Part shown: piece after piece, positions 17,043 through 23,811 of the stretch
How the letters are laid out: every line of letters begins with the position of its first letter
Position numbering within the stretch: the first letter of the stretch is position 1
Notes under the pieces: model-generated
What the model saw: only the letters and a program-made list of their open reading frames with translations
Told to the model about the DNA's origin: nothing
The model's database searches: none
Assembly (NCBI GenBank): GCA_016782225.1
Contig: JADDOW010000095.1
Span: forward strand, 1 to 37,766
DNA: 37,766 nt
Reading direction: 5' to 3'
Source of the DNA: Nitrososphaeraceae archaeon
Lineage (GTDB): Archaea > Thermoproteota > Nitrososphaeria > Nitrososphaerales > Nitrososphaeraceae
Position numbers and translations under genes: made by a program

Positions 17043-17138
17043 ATGCATAAAGAATACCTTGAGGCAGTATATAGCAATGACACCTTGATGACGCTGACAC
17101 CTACCTCCCCATATAACCTCCAACTATGTCGTCTATAG
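17043..17138 (+). CDS. Short coupled ORF before the winged-helix gene
   Basis: A 31-codon frame (MHKEYLEAVYSNDTLMTL...) with the strongest ribosome-binding site in the area, AGGTGAGGAG ending six bases before the ATG and formed in part by the previous stop codon. It ends inside the next gene: the next ATG is ten bases before its TAG. This suggests translational coupling or a leader peptide. No homology recognised. Confidence 0.4.
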   Translation: MHKEYLEAVYSNDTLMTLTPTSPYNLQLCRL

Positions 17139-17580
17139 ATATTTTTCAAGAAAGAATGGCTGGTTTTGTTTATGTTGACAAAAGGCCATTCTGCTATACG
17201 GATTTCTTGTTCTTTGAGCATGAAGGTAAAGATTACAAATATGGTCATGGGACTATAAGAAACATCTTTTCAGAATTACGGAAAGAAGGAAAAATAGAGC
17301 GTGTCTATAAATCAACTCCAGCATTCTACACCTTGTCAGGAGTCAAAGTGGGAAAATCAATTACACCAAACCATGGGGGGGACCATCTCGGTCCCAAGCA
17401 AAGAGGCTTTCTCCAGTTTCTCCAAAACTTACCGATGGACAAAGACTCTATACTCAACATTAGGCTGAGGTCTATATCAACAGGCCTATGGTCCATGCTT
17501 CCATCGAATTCCGTTCTCCTTGCAATGATTTTGATATTTCAGGTGTTAGACTATGTGTTATGATTCTTATGAAAGAGTAG
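17126..17580 (+). pseudogene. Winged-helix protein, truncated by frameshift
   Basis: The N-terminal 75 residues are a clear winged helix: VYVDKRPFCYTDFLFFEHEG, then HGTIRNIFSELRKEG as recognition helix and AFYTLSG as wing. A linker follows with LPMDKDSILNIRLRS. The frame is lost near 17523, where adding one A (GCAATG to GCAAATG) continues it as NDFDISGVRLCVM to a stop at 17578. The gene would normally go on into a larger C-terminal domain like those of 17742 and 31011, so this copy is also cut short. Probably a regulator or replication-type DNA-binding protein of a mobile element, now defective. Confidence 0.6.
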
Positions 17581-17741
17581 CAGAAAAGTGTAGCAGAAAG
17601 AAATCTACTACTATATGCCCATCGTAATCCCACGGAAATGGACAAGAGCCACACCAATCCTGATTTTTATGGAAAAAATGATGAAAAAGCCGTATTCGAA
17701 GGGGAAAGGAACCATATCGAAGATAATAATAAAATGCCTCA

Positions 17742-18926
17742 TTGCTTGATTGCATTCCCGGGACACAAAGATGTTCTCATAACTCACAAATCTCTGAAGA
17801 TGATGCCAAAACACATAACAATGCAGAAGAAAACGTAGCAGGAAAGGTCGAGGAGGTTACTATTTCTCAAACCCTCAATGACTCACTCAAGTCGAGTGGG
17901 TCTGTCCTTCTCGAAACCACTACAGAACCTGAGGCCGTGGTAAGAGATTTGGAATCTCATCATCTTCTTCGCTTGGGGAAAAAAAAGTTCTCAAAGGGAG
18001 AGAGGGACCTCTTGCTTTTTGCAGCTTCCCTTCACATTCATGAAAGAAGAGGGATTACAGTAGGTGACCTCGTAAAGTTGGATAAGGGAAAAGACAATGC
18101 AGAAAAGATGCTGTACCAAGGTAAAAAACAGGGATTGTTCTTAACTTTGGAAAAAAGAAAGGGCAAGCAAATGCAATATGTCATTTCTAACTACAAGTAT
18201 GTCCTAGACAAAAAGACAGAATTGGACAAGAGAGAAGAGATAATGCCCAACGACATTTCTTTGCTGTTGCTGCAAGAGCTATCTGGAAAAAAGTATGCTT
18301 TTCATCGTATAGTGTTGCAGACAACTCTTTGTCATTTGAAAGATTATGAGTTTTTTAGGGGCGCGGTATTGAGCGACAAAAACAAGCAAAAGAAGGACAC
18401 AGTTAGATTGACCACAAGACGCAGCTGCAGTTATACTGTTGCTCCTAATGGCACAGTCATGATTTTTATAGAGTGTACAGTAGACCCATTTGAATTACAT
18501 ACTCCTGAAGGACTCATTGATTTTTTCTCTTGCTGTGGCCAAACCTACTCATGTCTTCAAAACGCTATTGGCAACAGGCTAGATGTGGTTCCAAAAATTA
18601 ATGAATGGTATCTCAAGGAATTTGACTGCAATAAGGATTTGGTCATAGCAGACCTGAAAGACAAGTATCCGATGATTTATTGGACCGCAAGGGGGCTGAT
18701 TAAGGTAAAGCATTTGGGCACCATTTTTCAGATATATTGCAAACCCCTGCCCGATTCGGGAAAGGTTTTGAGGTTTGAGAGTCAGCATGCATTAAAAGAA
18801 AACAAAACTGTATTAGACATTGTTAACGACGTGACAGCAAACAATACGTTGCCATTTATGACTGCCGAGGACCTGCTTAAGCAACAACAAGAGAAAAAGT
18901 TTTCAATACCACATAACAATCATTAA
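17742..18926 (+). CDS. Winged-helix paralogue family protein, member 2
   Basis: About 394 residues. A hydrophilic N-terminus of uncertain start is followed by a winged-helix region (KFSKGERDLLLFAASLHIHE, ITVGDLVKLDKGK, then a wing with KQMQYVISNYKYVL). The C-terminal domain is shared with 31011: APNGTVMIFIECTVDPFEL, a helix with VVPKINEWYLKEFDCNKDL, and a strand ending LRFESQH. The TTG at 17742 is only formal. An ATG frame from 17638 (MDKSHTNPDFYGKND...) runs in parallel and could be the true start if a frameshift lies near 17760. Four copies of this domain occur in the window. The domain has no function that I know of. Confidence 0.6.
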   Translation: MLDCIPGTQRCSHNSQISEDDAKTHNNAEENVAGKVEEVTISQTLNDSLKSSGSVLLETTTEPEAVVRDLESHHLLRLGKKKFSKGERDLLLFAASLHIHERRGITVGDLVKLDKGKDNAEKMLYQGKKQGLFLTLEKRKGKQMQYVISNYKYVLDKKTELDKREEIMPNDISLLLLQELSGKKYAFHRIVLQTTLCHLKDYEFFRGAVLSDKNKQKKDTVRLTTRRSCSYTVAPNGTVMIFIECTVDPFELHTPEGLIDFFSCCGQTYSCLQNAIGNRLDVVPKINEWYLKEFDCNKDLVIADLKDKYPMIYWTARGLIKVKHLGTIFQIYCKPLPDSGKVLRFESQHALKENKTVLDIVNDVTANNTLPFMTAEDLLKQQQEKKFSIPHNNH

Positions 18927-19143
18927 ACCTTATTGTAGAAGGTATGATAAAACAAAAAAATTTACAGATTTGATTTCCTTCTAAAAGATATCTATTCCAA
19001 CATAAAGCAATCTGAATTGACTTTCACTGCTAAAGTCAAGGCAATATCTTCCTCATCTATTCCTGTTATTGCGTCCTTTATCTTTCACGATTTCAAATTT
19101 GTTATACTGTTTTAATCATATAAAATATCTGCAAAAACAACAA

Positions 19144-19705
19144 TTACATTCGGGCTCTTCCAATATTATAGTATCCAGATTTAATCTCATCAAACCATTC
19201 TAACAGATAGTTTCCTTGGGATTCCAATGATTGTACTTTGTTTTCCAAGGTCTCTTTTTGCGCAAATAGGTGGTTTATGTTATTGACAAACTTTATGGCT
19301 AGAGCAATGTCTTTTTTCTTTGTACCGTTTTGCTTTATGTATTTGAACCATTTCAGTAGGCTTGGTATGGCGCTCCTTTAATCCCTTAGCATTGAGATAA
19401 ACTCCATCTCGTTTCGCAATATCAAAAAGTCTGAATGGGCCTGCAAAGCTTGTTCATGAGTCAAGTCAAGGGAAATGGTCACCTCAACTAATGACTTTCC
19501 TTCCATAAACAACTTGAAGGTTTTCGACGACAGAGGTCCTTTTCATGTTCGTTTCCTTTGTCTTCCTTGCCTTCAACTTTTATTCTTGTTCATGCAATCT
19601 TCCTAATGAGATGCGCGCCATTTTGGAAATTTCTCTCAGAGAATGTCCTCTGGTGAGCAAGTCTACCCCCAAGAACTCCTTTTCCTTGGCAGACATGACC
19701 GTCAT
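19144..19705 (-). pseudogene. HTH DNA-binding protein, dead paralogue 2
   Basis: Same family as 2576 and 20661. It starts MTVMSAKEKEFLGVDLLTRG, HTH helix HSLREISKMARIS, then a TAA. After a frameshift it continues FKLFMEGKSLVEVTISLDLT, RNEMEFISMLRD, another stop, LLKWFKYIKQNGTKKKDIAL and a coiled coil (QKETLENKVQSLESQG). At least one frameshift and two stops make it dead. It is useful because it preserves the full family layout, HTH, second HTH-like motif, helical hairpin and C-terminal coiled coil, and so supports the frameshifted extension of paralogue 1. Confidence 0.8.
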
Positions 19706-19784
19706 AGTATCTATGATTTGGGGTTGCTCTATAAGCAAACAGATATAGACATCAATTGATGCCTTATTTTTCAATTTATTCCTG

Positions 19785-19842
19785 TGTTGTTTCTTATGTT
19801 GTTTCTTATGTTGTTTCTTATGTTGTTTCTTATGTTGTTTTA
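19785..19842. repeat. 12-bp tandem repeat (iteron-like) before HTH paralogue 2
   Basis: Four perfect, contiguous copies of TGTTGTTTCTTA and a partial fifth (TGTTGTTTTA). It lies 80-137 bases upstream of the start of the minus-strand HTH pseudogene. Related 12-bp units precede HTH paralogue 3. Confidence 0.9.
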
Positions 19843-19914
19843 GCCATTGTCAACATACAATCTCTGCAACTTTCAGGGATATGATATAAAATTATTTATG
19901 AAAAACATTCCAAG

Positions 19915-20192
19915 ATGAGAGAAATATTACAAAAGAGGTACTGTGAAGATTTATTATCACTTTGTTGTTCTATCGAACCGGTGAGGTACATGAGATTTAC
20001 AAATTCAATGAATGGGTTCAGCAGTAATACATTGGAAGTAAGGCTAAAGGAACTTGAAAGAGAAGAACATCTCTTGAGGCAGGGTAACCATGGGATTACC
20101 CCTCGGGTAGAATATGGACTGATATACAATTGGAGATAGTAAAATCCGTAATAGGCTTGCTAAAGCGGATGAGAAAATGGTCAAACAGATAA
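19915..20192 (+). pseudogene. HxlR-type regulator, frameshifted copy
   Basis: A shortened relative of the regulator at 23326: LLSLCCSIEPVRYMRF, GFSSNTLEVRLKELE and TPRVEYGL match its LLPLCCSTDSVRYLTF, GFSSKTLSIRLKELE and PPRVEYQL. Near 20130 the frame ends, while one added base continues it as LEIVKSVIGLLKRMRKWSNR to a stop at 20190. It begins at the HxlR domain, without the 55-residue N-terminal part of the other copy. The vicinal Cys pair is kept. Confidence 0.7.
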
Positions 20193-20660
20193 TTATTTGT
20201 CTTTTAAGTATAACTGCAGACTGTTTAAATCAATTCACAAGTTCTGATATTCAAACCTTTAGAAGATTAAAATTTAATATAATTACCATTTAGAATCAAT
20301 AATCTTTTTACAACACTTATGCCTTAGAATCTAAAGATAGGCAACCACATTAACAAACTTAGGATGGCTGGCCAATACCATGATTTGTGTTTTAAGGTCC
20401 GCCTACTATCTTGCTGGAGTTAATGGTGTTTCCGTCATCCCAAAATAATTGTGTCCATATGGTAACAACAGGTATAGCTACATTTGTCAAATATTTATGT
20501 TAGGGTTTGCTTCCGCACAGAACATATTTTGTTAACATCTTATTTATGTATACAAGCATCCTGCGCTGTTTTTTTGTTTTTTGTAGTATTGAATACCGCG
20601 ATACCGTCTATTAGGGAATCTCAATCTGCCTCAAGGCATTACCGTCAAATTTCAATTCCC
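20193..20660. other. Intergenic region, nothing recognised
   Basis: 468 bases, AT-rich. A 64-codon frame at 20484-20678 overlaps the end of the HTH gene on the other strand and has no protein-like features. No repeat or RNA seen. Confidence 0.5.
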
Positions 20661-21122
20661 TTACTGTTGGTGGAATGATTGCATGTCTTTTATGTAATCG
20701 ATTGCGTTTTTAATGTCTTTTACTTTGACATTGTTTTTCTCAATATACTCAAACCATGTCATAAAAGCTGGTATGCTTCCACTATGCTTGTTTAATATGG
20801 ATACAATCTTTGACATTCTCTGAAGAGTCAAATAGTCTTTGTATATGCTGATGACTTGCTCTGTTGGGATATCCAGGGCTATGGCCACGTCAACCAAGGA
20901 TTTGTTTTCTAAAAACATCCTAAAGCATTGAGATGCCATTGACTTTGTTTTTTCTTTATTATCTTCAACATATTCTCCCGTTACCTTTCTTTTTATTTTT
21001 GTAATGTCTGTAAATGATATGTGCACTTGTTTTGCAATCTGTCTTGCCGTGTGTCCTCTGTTTAGCAAATCAATAACTAGCGCTTCTTTATCCTGTTCAT
21101 TCAAAATCATGACAGCCAACAT
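20661..21122 (-). CDS. HTH DNA-binding protein, intact paralogue 3
   Basis: 153 residues, or 149 from the Met at codon 5 that aligns with the starts of the other copies. HTH: LLNRGHTARQIAKQVHISFT, then a KRKVTGEYVEDN linker shared with paralogue 1, a second HTH-like motif KSLVDVAIALDIPTEQVI, and a helical segment FEYIEKNNVKVKDIKNAIDY. It ends there and lacks the C-terminal coiled coil found in the other two. It is the only uninterrupted copy in the window. ATG start. Two 12-bp units like those before paralogue 2 lie 72-95 bases upstream, which suggests the family binds its own leader. Target otherwise unknown. Confidence 0.7.
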   Translation of the reverse strand: MLAVMILNEQDKEALVIDLLNRGHTARQIAKQVHISFTDITKIKRKVTGEYVEDNKEKTKSMASQCFRMFLENKSLVDVAIALDIPTEQVISIYKDYLTLQRMSKIVSILNKHSGSIPAFMTWFEYIEKNNVKVKDIKNAIDYIKDMQSFHQQ

Positions 21123-21193
21123 TGTTGTCGGGTTGGCTTATAAAGAAATGGCATCCGTTATCCCTGTTACAATCATTTCTCAATTGCTACTTA

Positions 21194-21217
21194 TGTTGTT
21201 TTCTATGTTGTTTTGAA
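21194..21217. repeat. 12-bp tandem repeat before HTH paralogue 3
   Basis: TGTTGTTTTCTA followed directly by TGTTGTTTTGAA. It has the same period and core as the array at 19785, and a similar position relative to the HTH gene. Confidence 0.75.
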
Positions 21218-21247
21218 GGTTAACATAATGAGAATAAAAATAAATTG

Positions 21248-21943
21248 CTATAGGAATTTTTTTCTATATGGGGCCGCGATTATAGCTGTGCCAACAAATG
21301 TGGCTGTCCAATAGAGCCACAGGTTCGCCAACACTCCAGACAATAAAGCAGGTGCCAACGAGCGTACAGGGTTCATTGACGCTCCAGATATGAATGCCAA
21401 AAAGAATATGTCCAGGCCAACAATTCCTTCAATAGCGATTCCGCCAAAACCTCTCAAGCCTTTTTTATGCACCACAACCAAGATTACGGCCATAAGAAGA
21501 GCGGAAGCCAATATCTCGACACCAAATATCAAAGGCAGAGGATAAGCATAGTCTGGGGAATTGGCTCCGAGAAAAGCCTCACTCCCTATTACATACTTTA
21601 CAAAAATGCTTCCAAGTATAGCACCTATTATCTCTGCTGCAATGTAAAGAACTACAAGCCTTTTTGTGATATGCTTTGTAATCAGAAAGCCCAATGTTAC
21701 TGCGGGGTTAAAGTGAGCCATAGAGACTTTGCCAAACAAATAGACACCAATTGCAACACCCACAAAAGGTGTAAATGCAACAAAAGGAATGCCCAATTTA
21801 CCATCTAGTTTGGCGTCTATGACCACTGAACCTGTGGCTAACACTACCACAATAAAGGTGCCAATTACCTCGGCAAAAAACTTCTTTTGATTAGGGGATA
21901 TGTTATCTCTTATTGCTGTGACCAGACTTGTCCATTTAATCAT
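21248..21943 (-). CDS. Aquaporin/MIP channel in the arsenic cluster
   Basis: 231 residues, six membrane spans and two half-helices. The first pore motif is NPA (residues 79-81, HFNPAVT); the second is NPV (191-193, GASMNPVRS), with the selectivity Arg kept. Spans are visible from FAEVIGTFIVVVLATGSV onward. MIP channels pass water, glycerol or metalloid hydroxides. Its position downstream of arsM and arsC, with no ArsB or Acr3 in the window, parallels bacterial ars operons in which an AqpS channel lets arsenite out. That role is inferred from context. ATG start. It may have its own promoter: a TATTTAAA box lies about 21 bases upstream, with a palindrome above it. Confidence 0.85.
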   Translation of the reverse strand: MIKWTSLVTAIRDNISPNQKKFFAEVIGTFIVVVLATGSVVIDAKLDGKLGIPFVAFTPFVGVAIGVYLFGKVSMAHFNPAVTLGFLITKHITKRLVVLYIAAEIIGAILGSIFVKYVIGSEAFLGANSPDYAYPLPLIFGVEILASALLMAVILVVVHKKGLRGFGGIAIEGIVGLDIFFLAFISGASMNPVRSLAPALLSGVLANLWLYWTATFVGTAIIAAPYRKKFL

Positions 21944-21973
21944 GCTTTCGCTCTTTTTGTTTTAAATACTCGT

Positions 21974-21987
21974 ATCTGAAGTCAGAT
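21974..21987. promoter_or_regulatory. Palindrome upstream of the aquaporin TATA box
   Basis: ATCTGA-AG-TCAGAT, perfect 6-bp arms, about six bases upstream of the TATTTAAA box (21961-21968) of the aquaporin gene and just after the arsC stop. It differs from the arsM palindrome, so a different factor may act here. Confidence 0.4.
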
Positions 21988-21996
21988 TTAAATTCT

Positions 21997-22413
21997 TTAG
22001 TTATTCATATTTTCTTTACCAATCTCTTCAACCATTTCCTTTATTTTTCTCTCAATTTCATCTCTTATCTCCCTTACCTTTTCTATTGGCTTTCCTTTTG
22101 GGTCCTCTATTCCCCAATCCAGGACTTTGGGAACAAACAATGTAGGGCAGAAATTCTTATCCATACATCCCATGTTGATGACTTTGTCGGCATTTTTTAT
22201 CATCTCCTCGCTGAGCTCCTTTGGTTTTTGATTGCCAATGTCAATGCCAATTTCCCTCATTACTTCTGCAGCAAGAGGATTGATTTGAGACTTGGGAACG
22301 GTTCCTGCGCTTATGGGTTCATAGTCTTTAGGTGCATATTTCCTAAACAATCCCTCTGCCATTTGGCTACGTCCAGCATTCTCAACACACACAAACAGAA
22401 TGTTCTTTTTTAT
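21997..22413 (-). CDS. arsC: Arsenate reductase, thioredoxin-coupled low-MW phosphatase type
   Basis: About 138 residues. The phosphatase loop CVENAGRS carries the nucleophile Cys and Arg. The resolving pair is in MGCMDKNFCP, followed by the catalytic Asp region VLDWGIEDP. This is the ArsC class that reduces arsenate to arsenite through a Cys relay ending at thioredoxin. The first strand (KKNILFV) lies upstream of the GTG at 22392, so that GTG is not the natural start. At the expected start position stands ATA (22411-22413) in place of ATG, and a TAA three codons before it rules out a longer form. It lies 56 bases after arsM and 53 before the aquaporin gene, same strand, so probably co-transcribed. 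Confidence 0.85.
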   Translation of the reverse strand: MKKNILFVCVENAGRSQMAEGLFRKYAPKDYEPISAGTVPKSQINPLAAEVMREIGIDIGNQKPKELSEEMIKNADKVINMGCMDKNFCPTLFVPKVLDWGIEDPKGKPIEKVREIRDEIERKIKEMVEEIGKENMNN

Positions 22414-22469
22414 GCTGCCTTAGGTTTGTTGTTGAAAGAGAGTCTCATTTTTAAATGACTGATTTGTTT

Positions 22470-23270
22470 TTACTTGATTGCCTTTACCACTAGACTCGAA
22501 ATTTTCCTACCGCCATCCTCATCACTATTTTCCATCTCAATGTATGGCTTTTCATCCAAAACCTCGATATTGGTAAATCCCGCTTCCCTTATGCTGTTGA
22601 GATAGTTTTCCTTTGTCAATGCGCCATCAATGCAGCTGCACCAATCCTCTGCATTTACTGAGTGCTCGTCCATTTCTTTAGATGTAACCAAATCAGATAT
22701 CACCATCCTTCCAGCGCCGTTTGGCTTTAGGATTCTGTGAATCTCTTTGAAGGTGTTCACCTTGTTGGATGTGAGGTTGATTACACAGTTGCTTATAACC
22801 ATATCTGCAGAGTTGTCCTCAACAGGTATCCTTTTTTCAATGTCCCCCTGTCTAAACTCCACGTTTTTGTAGCCGTGTTTTTCGGCGTTATGTCTTGCCT
22901 TTTCAAGCATCTTGTCTGTCATGTCGATTCCAATGACCTTTCCAGCATCTTTCACGATGTTGGCGGCCAGGAACGCATCAATGCCGGCACCAGAACCCAA
23001 GTCAACCACAACGTGGCCTTCCTTTATGTGTGCAAATTTTGTAGGGTTTCCGCATCCCACACCAAGGATGGATGACTGAGGGATGGATGCCAATTCCGTT
23101 TGATTATATCCTATTGCCTCTGTCGATTGTATTGTCGACGCTCCAGAACTTTCCTCTCCGCTACAGCATTCTGAAGTAGGCATGCAGCATGAATCCGAAT
23201 TGCCAAATAAGGCTATCTTTCCATATCTTTCCTTGATTTTTTCTTTGATGTTGATATCATTGTTGTCCAT
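22470..23270 (-). CDS. arsM: Arsenite S-adenosylmethionine methyltransferase
   Basis: 266 residues. The SAM-binding motif VVDLGSGAGIDAF (residues 88-100) and motif post-I VIGIDMT are clear. The arsenite-binding Cys are in place: Cys73 in GVGCGNP, Cys162 in ISNCVINL and Cys211 or Cys213 in DWCSC. An N-terminal Cys-rich segment (SCCMPTSECC) may also bind arsenic. It methylates arsenite to mono- and dimethylated forms in the cytoplasm. First gene of the minus-strand arsenic cluster. The ATG lies about 25 bases from a TTTAAATA box, so leaderless, and a perfect palindrome sits between the box and the start, where a repressor would block initiation. Confidence 0.93.
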   Translation of the reverse strand: MDNNDINIKEKIKERYGKIALFGNSDSCCMPTSECCSGEESSGASTIQSTEAIGYNQTELASIPQSSILGVGCGNPTKFAHIKEGHVVVDLGSGAGIDAFLAANIVKDAGKVIGIDMTDKMLEKARHNAEKHGYKNVEFRQGDIEKRIPVEDNSADMVISNCVINLTSNKVNTFKEIHRILKPNGAGRMVISDLVTSKEMDEHSVNAEDWCSCIDGALTKENYLNSIREAGFTNIEVLDEKPYIEMENSDEDGGRKISSLVVKAIK

Positions 23271-23276
23271 ACATAA

Positions 23277-23291
23277 GTTTACAATGTAAAC
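23277..23291. promoter_or_regulatory. Perfect 15-bp palindrome, likely operator of arsM
   Basis: GTTTACAATGTAAAC, 7-bp arms around one base, lying 7-21 bases upstream of the arsM ATG and touching its TATA box. The divergent HxlR regulator gene starts 34 bases to the other side. This is the layout of an autoregulated repressor site. Confidence 0.65.
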
Positions 23292-23299
23292 TATTTAAA
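23292..23299. promoter_or_regulatory. Shared TATA box of the divergent arsM/HxlR promoter
   Basis: TATTTAAA reads TTTAAATA on the other strand. Its centre is about 25 bases from the arsM ATG and about 30 from the GTG of the regulator, so one box may serve both directions. A bidirectional TATA box with a B-recognition element on one side only would still favour one gene. Confidence 0.5.
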
Positions 23300-23325
23300 G
23301 TGGTAAGAGAAAAATAGTAAAGCAA

Positions 23326-23766
23326 GTGAAATCAGGTAAACAAAAGGACTCTAAAGCCGTTAGCGGAATTGATGGACCCAAGAATATGGCCACCACCAAG
23401 TTACCAATAGTTCAATCTGATAGTGAGTCTTGCAATTTCAAGGGATACGATGTAGATATCCTAATGAGGGAGACATCCTCATTAAGAGCGTTAATTACAA
23501 AAAGGGGAACACTTGAGATTCTGTTGCCTTTGTGCTGCTCTACCGATTCGGTAAGATACCTAACGTTCAAAAAAACAATGAAAGGCTTTAGCAGCAAAAC
23601 CCTTTCAATAAGGCTAAAGGAACTGGAAAGATACGGAATTTTGCAACGGCAGGCCTTTAGTGAAATTCCACCAAGAGTGGAGTATCAATTGACAACCAAG
23701 GGACAGGAACTAACAGACTCAATAGTGGAATTGTTGCAGTGGATGATAAAATGGTCATCAAAATAA
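23326..23766 (+). CDS. HxlR-type winged-helix regulator, candidate arsenic sensor
   Basis: 146 residues. After a polar N-terminus of about 55 residues comes an HxlR domain: LEILLPLCCSTDSVRYLTF, the recognition helix in GFSSKTLSIRLKELE, and the wing ending IPPRVEYQLTTKGQEL. A vicinal pair Cys70-Cys71 lies in the first helix, and Cys36 in the N-terminal part. HxlR proteins are dimeric repressors or activators, some redox- or metal-responsive. Divergent placement from arsM across a palindrome suggests it controls the arsenic genes, and the Cys pair could be the arsenite site. Start by GTG at 23326; an ATG at 23386 is the alternative and would shorten the tail. A frameshifted relative is at 19915. 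Confidence 0.8.
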   Translation: MKSGKQKDSKAVSGIDGPKNMATTKLPIVQSDSESCNFKGYDVDILMRETSSLRALITKRGTLEILLPLCCSTDSVRYLTFKKTMKGFSSKTLSIRLKELERYGILQRQAFSEIPPRVEYQLTTKGQELTDSIVELLQWMIKWSSK

Positions 23767-23811
23767 ATGGCTATATCAATTTATATTTTACTCGTACAAT
23801 AAAACAAGGTC

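Noticed and set aside
18936-18983. TAGAAGG...CCTTCTA inverted repeat after the winged-helix gene
   Set aside because: 7-bp arms with a 34-base loop are weak as a terminator.
19785-19842. CRISPR array
   Set aside because: The units are contiguous 12-mers without spacers, and no cas gene is present.
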